This document shows positions 1 to 8,206 of a stretch of DNA of 64,000 nt, in pieces; position 1 is the first letter of the stretch, and each line of letters starts with the position of its first letter. A program made the position numbers and the translations under genes. Source of the DNA: an uncultured Pseudoxanthomonas sp. Its GTDB lineage: Bacteria; Pseudomonadota; Gammaproteobacteria; Xanthomonadales; Xanthomonadaceae. The notes under the pieces were generated by a model, which worked only from the letters and a program-made list of their open reading frames with translations, did not search any database and was not told the origin of the DNA. The stretch is from assembly GCA_946886405.1 (NCBI GenBank), contig CAMPIO010000008.1, positions 1-64,000 on the forward strand. Direction: 5' to 3'.

Positions 1-65
1 CCCGGGGATGGAGGGGAGGGAGGTCGGATCGTAAAGCAAAAGCAGGACGACGCGGCCCGCGTCCG

Positions 66-452
66 TCAGTCGTCGTCCTCGTCGGCCTGCAGCACCTTGC
101 GCTGCATGGCATCCAGGTAGGCATCGGCTTCCGCGGTGGACGAGAAGATCTCGTTCAGCGGGACCGCCTTCACCATGTCCAGCACCTTCTGTATCTGCGG
201 TTGCGGATTGACCAGCAGCACCTTGCCGCCGTGCGGCGCCAGCGTCTTGCGCGCCTTGAAGATGGAACGGATGCCCGCGCTGCTGATGTAATCCAGCCCC
301 GACAGGTCCAGCACCAGCGAGTGCAGGCGGCGGGTCAGCAGCGGCGCCAGCGCTTCGTCGAGGTCTTCGTACGTGTGCGTGTCCAGCCGGCCACGCAGCT
401 CCGCGCGCTGGCTGCCCTTGCCGGGGGGATGGAACTCGATGACCAGGCTCAT
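66..452 (-). CDS. STAS-domain anti-sigma factor antagonist (SpoIIAA/RsbV-like)
   Basis: This 128-residue cytosolic protein is a single STAS domain, the family that binds an RsbW-type kinase in partner switching. The strand-helix motif DLSGLDYISSAGIRSI (about residues 49-64) carries the serine pair S57/S58 where SpoIIAA-type proteins are phosphorylated. I chose the ATG at 452 because it overlaps the stop of the kinase gene upstream in an ATGA arrangement, which implies translational coupling. It is the last gene of a three-gene minus-strand cassette with the kinase and the phosphatase. The C-terminus ends in an acidic tail (ADEDDD). The target sigma factor or output protein is not in the cassette, so the regulated process is unknown. 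Confidence 0.9.
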   Translation of the reverse strand: MSLVIEFHPPGKGSQRAELRGRLDTHTYEDLDEALAPLLTRRLHSLVLDLSGLDYISSAGIRSIFKARKTLAPHGGKVLLVNPQPQIQKVLDMVKAVPLNEIFSSTAEADAYLDAMQRKVLQADEDDD

Positions 453-886
453 GCGGGGATCTCCTCGGTGGGAATGCGCAGCGCGAGGCGCAGCACGTTG
501 TAGTTGCCCATTCGCTGGTACGTGGCCATTTCGGCCACCTGGCGGACGAGGTGCAGGCCCAGACCGCCGGTGGGTCTGTCCAGGATGTCGGCGTCCAGAT
601 CCGGCGAGGGTTGTTCCAGCGGATTGAAGGGCGCGCCGCTCTCGCGGAATTCCAGCGTAAGCACATGGTCGCGGATGGCGATGTCCACACACAGTTCATG
701 CTCTTCCGCATCGACCCGCGCCAGGTCGCCATGCTCGATGGCGTTGCTGGCCAGTTCCTCGACGATCAACCGTACGTCGCCCTGGATCGCACGGCTGACG
801 CCATTGTTGGCGAGCACGGCTTCCAGCGAGGCATTGAGGTCGTCCACGCGGGCGTGCTCACGCGGGATGAACAGTCGCATCTGCAT
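449..886 (-). CDS. RsbW-like anti-sigma factor serine kinase (HATPase_c_2)
   Basis: This 145-residue protein is a GHKL-type ATP-binding domain of the RsbW/SpoIIAB family, which phosphorylates STAS antagonists and may sequester a sigma factor. The N box is EELASNAIEHG (about residues 43-53). A G1-like stretch, RESGAPFNP, lies near 81-89, with Glu-Ser in place of the usual Asp. The G2 box is GGLGLHLV (about 107-114). The ATG at 886 is preceded by AGGAG seven bases away. The gene overlaps the phosphatase gene upstream by 29 bases and the STAS gene downstream by 4 bases, so all three are probably made from one message. The family is clear, the target is not. Confidence 0.88.
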   Translation of the reverse strand: MQMRLFIPREHARVDDLNASLEAVLANNGVSRAIQGDVRLIVEELASNAIEHGDLARVDAEEHELCVDIAIRDHVLTLEFRESGAPFNPLEQPSPDLDADILDRPTGGLGLHLVRQVAEMATYQRMGNYNVLRLALRIPTEEIPA

Positions 887-2888
887 GTGCGTTCTCCTGG
901 GTTGGCGCAGCTTCGGGGGAAGTGGCGGCACTGTCCAGCCTGCGGCGGATGGCGAGTGCCGTGATGTCGTCCGATTGCGGGGCGGGCTGGGTAAATGCGT
1001 GAACGCGGGCGATCAGCCCGTCGCATTGCTCACGCGCCGTCGCACCGGGTCGCAATGCCTCCGGGATGCGTTCGGCGCCGAAGGCGATGTTGCCGTCATC
1101 GAAGGCCTCGGTGATGCCATCGGTCCACGCCAGCAGCGTGGCGCCGGCGGGCAGCTGCCCCGACCACAGCGGGAACGCGTCGCCCACCTCGAAACCCAAT
1201 GGCGGACCGGGCTGCACCGGCAGTTCCTCATGGCGGCCGTCGGCATGCAGCAGCAGGGGCGCATCGTGGCCGGCGCTGGCCAGCACGCATGCGCCACTGC
1301 GCACGTCGACCCGCCCGCACAGGACGGTGGCGAACATGCAGGCGTCGTTGCCCTGCACCAGCCGCCGCGAGGCTTCGGCCAGCACGCGCTCCGGCGAAGG
1401 ATGGGTGCTGGCCGCCACTTCCAGCACGGTGACGGTGCGCGCCATGAACAGCGCCGCCGGCACGCCCTTGTCCGACACGTCGCCGATGGCGAACCACAGG
1501 CCGTCGGGGTCGGTCTGGATGAAGCAGTAGAAGTCGCCGCCCACGGCCTTGGCCGGCTCAAGCCGCGCATACGCTTCCAGGTGCGCGTCCTCTCGGTCGA
1601 TGACGCGGCCCGGCGGCAGCATCGCCTGCTGGATCTCGCGCGCGATCGACAGTTCGCTCTCCAGCTTCTGGCGCGCGGCGGTCATGTCCTCGATCTCGCG
1701 CAGCTGCTGCCGGATGGAGCCGCGTGCGTGTTCCAGCGTGCGCGCCATCTGGCCGACTTCGTCGCGACGCTGCACGAACGGCACCGGCATGTCGTAATCG
1801 CCCTGGGCCAGGCGCGCGGCCGACGACGACAGGTCCTCGACGGGCTGGCTGACATGGCGCGCCAGCTTGCGCACGACCAGCATGCACACCAGCGCCAGCA
1901 GGGTGCCGATGGTGGCCAGCATCCACAGCGCCTGCGTCAGGCGGGCGGTGACCAGGTCGTAGGACTGCGCCACCAGCAGGGTCCAGCCGCTGTTGCCCAC
2001 CGGCTCCACCACCGTGTACCGGCGCTCGCCGCTGACCGCATCCACATGCAGGTGCTGCAGCGGGCGACGCACGCGGACGGCCTGTGCGATCTCGTGCAGG
2101 TCCACGCGTCCGCTGCGCGCGATGTAGTCCTCCAGCGTTTCCTGGCGTTCCACGCCGACCTCGGGATTCAGGGCCAGCGTGCCAGCCGGCGCGACCAGCG
2201 AAACGCGCCAGCCCGGCAGGTGAGCCAGGGTGTCGACCAGGTTGGTCAGGCCGGAAAGCGGCAGGTCCAGGCTGACCATCCCGCGCGTGCGGGCGCCACG
2301 GCCCGGCTCCCGCAACGGCATGTTGTAGGTGACCATCCATACGCCGCCTGCGGTCTGGTTGAGGTACGGCTCCGACCACCAGCCCGTCGGCGCGGCCACG
2401 GTGCGCTGGTACCAGCCCTGTTCGCGGAAGGCGTAACCGTCGGCGATGAAATCCCGGTCGCTGCCGTTCGCGGCGACGTAGCGTGCGAACGGCACGTCTT
2501 CTTTCGCGCGTGCCTCCAGGATCAGCAGGCCGCCCACGCAGCCGGGCGTGGCCTTCACCATGGCTCGCAAGGTGGTGGTCAATTCATCGGGCGAGAGTTG
2601 TGCGTTGCCGACGAGCTCTGACATCCCCTGTGTCGTGATGGTCACCACGTGCAGGGCGGCGTCGATCCGCTGCGCCGCCTCCTGCGTGGTCGCCTGCGTG
2701 TCGCGACGCGCATCGTCCAGGATCATCCGTCGCGCGAACCACGCGGTCGCCACCACCAGCAGCAACAGCAGCACCACGTTGACCAGGCCGGCCCACAAAG
2801 CGATACGCGTGCGCAGGCTGCTGCGCCAGTGCGCGGCACCGGCGACATCCCTTTCTGGCACGACACTGCTGGGCACTGCGTTGCGCAT
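858..2888 (-). CDS. Membrane sensor with HAMP and SpoIIE-type PP2C phosphatase
   Basis: This 676-residue membrane protein should dephosphorylate the STAS antagonist in response to an external signal. A first transmembrane segment spans about residues 29-51. A periplasmic region of about 260 residues resembles a dCache sensor. A second transmembrane segment (about 315-338) is followed by a HAMP linker. The C-terminal PP2C/SpoIIE phosphatase has the metal-binding signatures AIGDVSDKG and WTDGITEA. It is the first gene of the cassette, so sensor, kinase and antagonist are made together. Its 5' end faces aceE across a 235-bp divergent spacer. Family known; the ligand of the sensor domain is unknown. 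Confidence 0.9.
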   Translation of the reverse strand: MRNAVPSSVVPERDVAGAAHWRSSLRTRIALWAGLVNVVLLLLLVVATAWFARRMILDDARRDTQATTQEAAQRIDAALHVVTITTQGMSELVGNAQLSPDELTTTLRAMVKATPGCVGGLLILEARAKEDVPFARYVAANGSDRDFIADGYAFREQGWYQRTVAAPTGWWSEPYLNQTAGGVWMVTYNMPLREPGRGARTRGMVSLDLPLSGLTNLVDTLAHLPGWRVSLVAPAGTLALNPEVGVERQETLEDYIARSGRVDLHEIAQAVRVRRPLQHLHVDAVSGERRYTVVEPVGNSGWTLLVAQSYDLVTARLTQALWMLATIGTLLALVCMLVVRKLARHVSQPVEDLSSSAARLAQGDYDMPVPFVQRRDEVGQMARTLEHARGSIRQQLREIEDMTAARQKLESELSIAREIQQAMLPPGRVIDREDAHLEAYARLEPAKAVGGDFYCFIQTDPDGLWFAIGDVSDKGVPAALFMARTVTVLEVAASTHPSPERVLAEASRRLVQGNDACMFATVLCGRVDVRSGACVLASAGHDAPLLLHADGRHEELPVQPGPPLGFEVGDAFPLWSGQLPAGATLLAWTDGITEAFDDGNIAFGAERIPEALRPGATAREQCDGLIARVHAFTQPAPQSDDITALAIRRRLDSAATSPEAAPTQENAHADATVHPA

Positions 2889-2987
2889 GCCGACCCTGTT
2901 CGTCGCGTTCCCCCCGGACGCAGATCATAAGCTCACTTTTGCTTGCTGCATTGCAATAACCCAAAGGTCTGATTTTGGTGTGGTGGT

Positions 2988-2999
2988 TGTCCCGGGACA
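2988..2999. promoter_or_regulatory. Perfect 12-bp palindrome in the spacer between the phosphatase gene and aceE
   Basis: TGTCCCGGGACA is a perfect palindrome in the 235-bp divergent spacer, 125 bases upstream of the aceE start. It could be a regulator site for either gene. It does not resemble the PdhR operator known from enterobacteria. The GTTACACTT stretch near 3056 might hold the aceE -10 element, but this is weak. Confidence 0.25.
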
Positions 3000-3123
3000 G
3001 GCACGCAATGTCCCCTCCATACGCCTGCGTAGCCAGGTCCCGCGCGGGGTGCGTGCGTTACACTTCAAGGCTCTACAAGAAACGGCAACGCCGTGCCCCA
3101 CGCGCGGCGCAACAGGAGTGGGA

Positions 3124-5817
3124 ATGAACTGGTTGAACGAGATGTTGCAGAGCGATCCGGACCCGCAGGAATCCCGCGAATGGATCGATTCCATGCAGGC
3201 GGTGATCGAGAAGAACGGCGCCCTGCGTGCTCACCAGTTGCTCGAAGGCATGGTCGAAGTCACTCGCCGCGCCGGTGCCTACCTGCCGTTCTCGCCGACC
3301 ACCGAATACGTCAACACCATCGCGCCGCAGAACGAGGCCAAGAGCCCCGGTGATGCCGCGCTGGAATGGCGCATCCGTTCGATCATCCGCTGGAACGCGA
3401 TGGCCACCGTCGTGCGCGCCAACCGCAAGCCCGGCGACCTCGGCGGCCACATCGCCAGCTTCGCGTCGGGTGCAACGCTCTATGACGTCGGCTTCAACCA
3501 CTTCTGGCGCGCGCCGTCCGAGAATCATCCAGGCGACCTGCTCTTCATCCAGGGCCACAGCGCACCGGGCATCTACGCGCGCTCGTACCTGGAAGGCCGC
3601 ATCAACGAGCAGCAGCTCGACAACTTCCGAATGGAAGTCGACGGCCAGGGCATCTCGTCCTACCCGCACCCGTGGCTGATGCCGGATTACTGGCAGACCC
3701 CCACCGTGTCGATGGGCCTGGGCCCGCTGGCGGCGATCTACCAGGCGCAGTTCATGAAGTACCTGGAGCACCGCGGCCTGATCGAGAAGTCCGACCGCAA
3801 GGTGTGGTGCTTCATCGGCGACGGCGAGAGCGACGAGCCGGAAACCCTCGGCGCCATCGCGCTGGCCGGCCGCGAAGGCCTCGACAACCTGATCTTCGTG
3901 GTCAACTGCAACCTGCAGCGCCTCGATGGCCCGGTGCGCGGCAACGGCAAGATCATCCAGGAGCTGGAAGGCGTGTTCCGCGGCGGCGGCTGGAACGTCA
4001 TCAAGCTGCTGTGGGGCAGCTACTGGGATCCGCTCATCGCGCGCGACACCGACGGCGTGCTGAAGAAGCTGATGATGGAAACCGTCGACGGCGAATACCA
4101 GAACTGCAAGGCGTTCGGCGGCAAGTACACGCGCGACAACTTCTTCGGCAAGTACCCGGAGACGGCGGCGATGGTCGCCAACCTGTCCGACGACGATATC
4201 TGGCGCCTCAACCGCGGCGGCCATGATCCGCACAAGGTCTATGCGGCCTACCACGAGGCGGTGAACACCAAGGGCATGCCCACGGTGATCCTGGCCAAGA
4301 CGGTGAAGGGCTATGGCATGGGCTCGGCGGGCGAATCGCTCAACCCGACCCACCAGACCAAGAAGCTGGACGACGAAGCCATCCGCACGTTCCGCGACCG
4401 CTTCAACATCCCGGTCAGTGACAAGCAGCTGGAAGAGTCGGCGCAGGTGCCGTTCTACCACCCGGGCGAGGACTCGCCGGAAATCCAGTACCTGAAGTCG
4501 CGCCGCGCCGCACTCGGCGGCTACCTGCCGCAGCGTCGCCGCAAGGCCAGTGAGTCGTTCGAGACGCCGAAGCTGGAAGCCTTCGACCGCCTGCTGAAGA
4601 GCACCGGCGACCGCGAGATCTCCACCACCATGGCGTTCGTGCAGGGCCTGAACATCGCGCTGCGCGACAAGCAGGTGGGTCCGCGGCTGGTGCCGATCGT
4701 CGCCGACGAGGCGCGCACCTTCGGCATGGAAGGCATGTTCCGCCAGATCGGCATCTACGCGCCGTTCGGCCAGAAGTACAAGCCGGTCGATGCCGACCAG
4801 CTGATGTACTACCGCGAGGACCAGTCCGGCCAGGTGCTGCAGCAGGGCATCAGCGAGCCGGGTGCGATGTCGTCGTGGATGGCGGCGGGCACCAGCTATT
4901 CGGTCAGCAACGTGCCGATGCTGCCGTTCTACATCTACTACTCGATGTTCGGCTTCCAGCGCATCGGCGACATCGCCTGGCAGGCGGCCGACATGCGTAC
5001 GCGCGGCTTCCTGCTGGGCGGCACCGCGGGCCGCACGACGCTCAACGGTGAAGGCCTGCAGCACGAGGACGGGTTCAGCCACGTCATCGCCGGCAGCATC
5101 CCGAACGTGCGCAGCTACGACCCGACCTTCGGTTTCGAAGTCGCGGTGGTCCTGCAGCACGGCATGCAGAAGATGCTGCAGGAGCAGGTGGACGAGTACT
5201 ACTACGTCACCCTGATGAACGAGAACTACACCCACCCGGACATGCCGGAAGGCGCGGCCGAGGGCATCATCAAGGGCATGTACCTGCTCACCGATGCGGG
5301 CAAGCCGAAGAAGGGCGAGCTGCGCGTGCAGCTGCTGGGCAGCGGCACCATCCTGCGCGAGGCGATCGCGGCGGCCGAATTGCTGGACAAGGATTTCGGC
5401 GTGACCGCCGACATCTGGTCCTGCCCGAGCTTCAACGAGCTGCGTCGTGACGGTTTCGATGCGGAGCGCTGGAACCGTCTGAATCCGGAAGCCAAGTCGC
5501 CGCGCAAGGCGTACGTGACGGAGCTGCTGGAAGGCCGGCAGGGTCCGGTGATCGCCGCGACCGACTACGTGCGTGCCTACAGCGACCAGATCCGCGCCTT
5601 CATCCCGGCCGCGTACACGGCACTGGGCACGGACGGCTTCGGCCGCAGCGACACCCGCGCCAACCTGCGCCGCCACTTCGAAGTGGACCGCTACTACATC
5701 GCCCACGCCGCCATCGCCGCCCTGGCGAAGGAAGGCAAGATGACCGCCAAGGACGTATCCCGCGCGATCAAGCAGTACAAGATTGACGTGGACAAGGCGA
5801 ACCCGGTCACCGTGTGA
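3124..5817 (+). CDS. aceE: Pyruvate dehydrogenase E1 component, homodimeric type
   Basis: This 897-residue enzyme decarboxylates pyruvate on thiamine diphosphate and passes the acetyl group to the E2 lipoyl domain. Its length is close to E. coli AceE (887). The thiamine diphosphate motif begins GDGESDEPETLGA at about residue 232 and ends in the NCNLQRLDGPVRGN block about 30 residues later, which is the signature of the homodimeric E1. The ATG at 3124 has GGAGTGGG just upstream. No aceF or lpd gene follows; the gene stands alone, with a hairpin and REP elements after the stop. The E2 and E3 subunits must therefore be encoded elsewhere. Confidence 0.98.
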   Translation: MNWLNEMLQSDPDPQESREWIDSMQAVIEKNGALRAHQLLEGMVEVTRRAGAYLPFSPTTEYVNTIAPQNEAKSPGDAALEWRIRSIIRWNAMATVVRANRKPGDLGGHIASFASGATLYDVGFNHFWRAPSENHPGDLLFIQGHSAPGIYARSYLEGRINEQQLDNFRMEVDGQGISSYPHPWLMPDYWQTPTVSMGLGPLAAIYQAQFMKYLEHRGLIEKSDRKVWCFIGDGESDEPETLGAIALAGREGLDNLIFVVNCNLQRLDGPVRGNGKIIQELEGVFRGGGWNVIKLLWGSYWDPLIARDTDGVLKKLMMETVDGEYQNCKAFGGKYTRDNFFGKYPETAAMVANLSDDDIWRLNRGGHDPHKVYAAYHEAVNTKGMPTVILAKTVKGYGMGSAGESLNPTHQTKKLDDEAIRTFRDRFNIPVSDKQLEESAQVPFYHPGEDSPEIQYLKSRRAALGGYLPQRRRKASESFETPKLEAFDRLLKSTGDREISTTMAFVQGLNIALRDKQVGPRLVPIVADEARTFGMEGMFRQIGIYAPFGQKYKPVDADQLMYYREDQSGQVLQQGISEPGAMSSWMAAGTSYSVSNVPMLPFYIYYSMFGFQRIGDIAWQAADMRTRGFLLGGTAGRTTLNGEGLQHEDGFSHVIAGSIPNVRSYDPTFGFEVAVVLQHGMQKMLQEQVDEYYYVTLMNENYTHPDMPEGAAEGIIKGMYLLTDAGKPKKGELRVQLLGSGTILREAIAAAELLDKDFGVTADIWSCPSFNELRRDGFDAERWNRLNPEAKSPRKAYVTELLEGRQGPVIAATDYVRAYSDQIRAFIPAAYTALGTDGFGRSDTRANLRRHFEVDRYYIAHAAIAALAKEGKMTAKDVSRAIKQYKIDVDKANPVTV

Positions 5818-5825
5818 TGCCGCGC

Positions 5826-5855
5826 ACTCCCTCTCCCGCGTGCGGGGGAGGGAGT
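5826..5855. terminator. Strong GC-rich hairpin after aceE
   Basis: Arms of 13-14 bases (CTCCCTCTCCCGC and GCGGGGGAGGGAG, one G-U wobble) flank a 2-base loop just past the aceE stop. No T-run follows, so it may be an intergenic repeat that stabilises the mRNA 3' end rather than an intrinsic terminator. Confidence 0.45.
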
Positions 5856-5856
5856 C

Positions 5857-5936
5857 GTAGAGCGGAGCTTGCTCCGCTGCTCCACCATCCGCGACATGCC
5901 TGATGCCATCGCGGAGTCGAGCAAGCTCGACTCTAC
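5857..5936. repeat. Doublet of REP-like palindromes in opposite orientation
   Basis: The first unit reads GTAGAGCGGAGC-TT-GCTCCGCT and the second GAGTCGAGC-AA-GCTCGACTCTAC. The outer GTAGAG and CTCTAC ends are inverted relative to each other, so the 80-bp unit looks like a paired REP (BIME-like) element of the kind scattered through xanthomonad genomes. Confidence 0.6.
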
Positions 5937-5997
5937 GTCCGGTGCTCTGGACTGCGGGCGAAGGCGGTCGGCACGGCCAGCGTTTCTCCGATCAAAC

Positions 5998-6020
5998 AAG
6001 CGGCCCATGGCCGCTTTTTT
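5998..6020 (+). terminator. Rho-independent terminator before the toxin-antitoxin operon
   Basis: AAGCGGCC-CAT-GGCCGCTT is a perfect 8-bp stem followed directly by TTTT. It separates aceE and the REP doublet from the promoter of the toxin-antitoxin pair. Confidence 0.75.
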
Positions 6021-6033
6021 GTTGGTCGACCGG

Positions 6034-6060
6034 TTGACACGTTGTGAACCAAGGTTCACA
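6034..6060 (+). promoter_or_regulatory. Promoter -35 and palindromic operator of the toxin-antitoxin operon
   Basis: A consensus -35 hexamer TTGACA lies at 6034-6039. Right after it, TGTGAACC-AA-GGTTCACA (6043-6060) is an 18-bp inverted repeat with 8-bp perfect arms. It sits where RNA polymerase would contact the spacer and -10 region, as expected for autorepression by the antitoxin. The -10 element itself is poor. Confidence 0.6.
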
Positions 6061-6094
6061 GTTCCCGCGAGGTCGACGTCATGGATGACGCTGC

Positions 6095-6391
6095 ATGATC
6101 GAGGTCAGGAAGACGCGGGTATTCGAGGACGGGTTTGTTTCGCTGCGCGACCGGCACGCGAGGATGCGCATTCAGGCGAGGATCGATCGGCTCGCATTCG
6201 GCAATCCGGGTCAGCATCGCGTGCTGGCAGGTGGCATAGGCGAGATGAAGATCGATTGTGGCCCGGGCTATCGCATCTACTACAGCCGGCATGGCGACGC
6301 GTGGGTGCTGCTGTTGTGCGGCGGCGACAAGGCATCGCAACACGCGGACATCGGGGCGGCGCTAGCGATGGCGAGAAAGTTGGAGAACTGA
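6095..6391 (+). CDS. RelE/ParE-superfamily addiction module killer protein (HigB-like toxin)
   Basis: This 98-residue basic protein matches the 'putative addiction module killer protein' branch of the RelE/HigB toxins. Typical features are the core [25 protein letters not shown] (read as two pieces around residues 46-70) and the lysine-rich [14 protein letters not shown] segment near the C-terminus. Family members usually act as mRNA interferases. The gene precedes its antitoxin by one base, the toxin-first order typical of this branch. A palindromic operator lies upstream. No internal stop or frameshift is visible, so the toxin looks intact. Activity is inferred from the family only. Confidence 0.85.
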   Translation: MIEVRKTRVFEDGFVSLRDRHARMRIQARIDRLAFGNPGQHRVLAGGIGEMKIDCGPGYRIYYSRHGDAWVLLLCGGDKASQHADIGAALAMARKLEN

Positions 6392-6392
6392 C

Positions 6393-6779
6393 ATGGCACT
6401 GAAGACCACGCCCTGGGATTCGGCGGAGTATCTGAAAACCGAATCGGACATCACCGCCTATCTGGACGCGTGCTTCGAAGAGGCTGGCGATGATCCAGCC
6501 TTCCTGGTGCATGCGCTGGGTGTGGCGGCGCGCGCGCGCAACATGAGCCAGCTGGCGCGCGACACGGGACTGACGCGCGAGGGCCTGTACAAGGCGCTGT
6601 CCAGCGACGGCAATCCCAGCTTCGGCACGGTGCTGAAAGTGGCCGGTGCGATGGGCTACCGGTTTGCGCTGGTCAGCAAGCGAGCCAAGCCGAGCCGCAG
6701 GGCGGGCAAGCGGACCGTGGCGCCGGATGCGCCGATCGGCGCAGGCAAGCGGAGTGCCGCGCGGGCCAAGCAAGGATGA
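6393..6779 (+). CDS. HTH-type addiction module antidote protein (HigA-like antitoxin)
   Basis: This 128-residue protein has an HTH core (about residues 48-92: ARARNMSQLARDTGLTREGLYKAL and the following helix) of the antidote family paired with HigB-like killers. It should neutralise the toxin and bind the palindrome upstream of the operon. It starts one base after the toxin stop, with GGAG about ten bases upstream. The C-terminal 30 residues are a basic, alanine- and arginine-rich tail beyond the usual domain (about 100 residues), possibly giving extra DNA contact. The family call is firm; the function of the tail is unknown. Confidence 0.85.
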   Translation: MALKTTPWDSAEYLKTESDITAYLDACFEEAGDDPAFLVHALGVAARARNMSQLARDTGLTREGLYKALSSDGNPSFGTVLKVAGAMGYRFALVSKRAKPSRRAGKRTVAPDAPIGAGKRSAARAKQG

Positions 6780-6861
6780 GTGGCGGTCCTCGCATCCGGC
6801 CATCGCGGGTCGCCAGTGACCAGGCGATACCGTGCACCGTCCAGCAGCGTGCACCTTCGGC

Positions 6862-7959
6862 ATGACGCTGACCCTCGAACACCTGCGCCGCTATGCCGTC
6901 GCACGCAGCCTGTTCAAGCCGACCACGCTGCCGCGTGCGATCCAGCGGTTGGGGTTCGTGCAGGCGGACCCGATCCGGGCGCCGGCACGCGCGCAGGACC
7001 TGACTCTGCGTCATCGTGTCGCCGGCTATCGTGCCGGTGATCTAGAGCGGCGGTACCCACGCCTGCCGCTGGAAGAAGACTTCTTCGTCAACTACGGTTT
7101 CCTGCCGCGCGAGCATCACCAGCTGATGCACCCGCGCAAGGCACGCGAGGCGTGGACGCCCGCGCGCTGGAAGCAGGCGCAGGCGGTGCTGGATTTCGTT
7201 GCTGAGCGCGGCAACGCGCATCCGCGCGACGTGGATGCGCACTTCGGGCATGGCAAGACGACCAACTGGTTCGGTGGTTCGTCGAACGCGAGCACGCAGT
7301 TGCTGGATGGTATGCATTACCGCGGGCTGTTGCGGGTGGCGCGCCGCGAGGGTGGTACGCGGGTCTATGCGCCGCGTGTCGATGATGCGACACCTGTTGC
7401 GATGTCCGAGGCGGAGGCACGGCTGGATGCGCTGCTCGACATCATCGTGCGCAAGTACGCACCGTTGCCGGCGGCGAGCCTGGGGCAGTTGCTCGCGTAC
7501 CTGCGTCGCGGTGTGCCGCAATGGGAGGGCCTGCGTGCGGGGGTGCTGAAGCGGGCGCGCCAGCGATTGGGTACGGCAAGGGTCGAGGGGGTGGACTGGT
7601 GCTGGCCGGCGGACGAGGATCCGCGCTCGCGGCGCTGGAAGCCGGATGACCAGGTGCGGTTGCTGACGCCGTTTGATCCGGTGGTGTGGGATCGGCGGCG
7701 GTTCGAGATGTTCTGGGGGTGGACGTATCGGTTCGAGGCCTACACCCCGGCGCCGAAGCGGAAGCTGGGGTATTACGCGCTGCCGGTGCTGTGGGGTGAC
7801 CGGGTGATTGGGTGGGCGAATCTTAGTGTGGTCGATGGGGAGTTGCGGTCGACGTTTGGATATGTCGATGGGCGTGCGAAAAAGGATGCCGCGTTTCGTT
7901 TAGCGCTTGAAGCGGACTTGGAACGTCTCCGTATCTTCCTGGGGTCCAGCATCAAGTAG
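6862..7959 (+). CDS. Winged-helix DNA glycosylase homologue, AlkX/YcaQ type
   Basis: This 365-residue protein belongs to the HTH_42 (YcaQ/AlkZ) family of winged-helix DNA glycosylases, which remove interstrand crosslinks and alkylated bases. The catalytic triad position reads Q-A-D at residues 34-36 (GFVQADPIRAPARAQD), which matches the QxD motif of the AlkX/YcaQ branch rather than the QxQ of AlkZ. The conserved LLTPFDPVVWDRRRFEMFWGWTYRFE region lies in the C-terminal third. I chose the ATG at 6862 because the homologous fold begins there. The gene is a lone transcription unit between a toxin-antitoxin pair and an AT-richer islet. Substrate specificity is inferred. Confidence 0.82.
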   Translation: MTLTLEHLRRYAVARSLFKPTTLPRAIQRLGFVQADPIRAPARAQDLTLRHRVAGYRAGDLERRYPRLPLEEDFFVNYGFLPREHHQLMHPRKAREAWTPARWKQAQAVLDFVAERGNAHPRDVDAHFGHGKTTNWFGGSSNASTQLLDGMHYRGLLRVARREGGTRVYAPRVDDATPVAMSEAEARLDALLDIIVRKYAPLPAASLGQLLAYLRRGVPQWEGLRAGVLKRARQRLGTARVEGVDWCWPADEDPRSRRWKPDDQVRLLTPFDPVVWDRRRFEMFWGWTYRFEAYTPAPKRKLGYYALPVLWGDRVIGWANLSVVDGELRSTFGYVDGRAKKDAAFRLALEADLERLRIFLGSSIK

Positions 7960-7960
7960 G

Positions 7961-8004
7961 CTGGGTTGGTTTCATCAACCCAGCGTCTTGGCATTGAAGC
8001 CAAG
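7961..8004. terminator. Tandem stem-loops after the glycosylase gene
   Basis: CTGGGTTG/CAACCCAG (7961-7983, 7-base loop) and CTTGGC/GCCAAG (7987-8004, 6-base loop) follow the stop at once. Neither has a clear T-run, so termination is likely but not certain. They mark the left edge of the AT-richer stretch. Confidence 0.45.
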
Positions 8005-8206
8005 TGATGCCTGGTTGATGAGGCTAACCTGACCTGAGGATTGGGAAAAGATCAAACATCAAAAGCGAGCATCGGCTATGCGTAGTCCGCGTAATTACAG
8101 CGTATTCGTTGCTTTTCGACCATTCGGGAAGATCTTTTGGGTACGTAAAGCTCGTGCGGTCGATCTCACTTCAGGCTACGCTGGCTTCAGCTTAAAAGCC
8201 GTGCAA

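Noticed and set aside
3073..5706. Very long antisense open frame (877 residues) across aceE
   Set aside because: It is a high-GC shadow. The protein is His/Val/Arg-rich with no domain, and the sense frame encodes a clear AceE.
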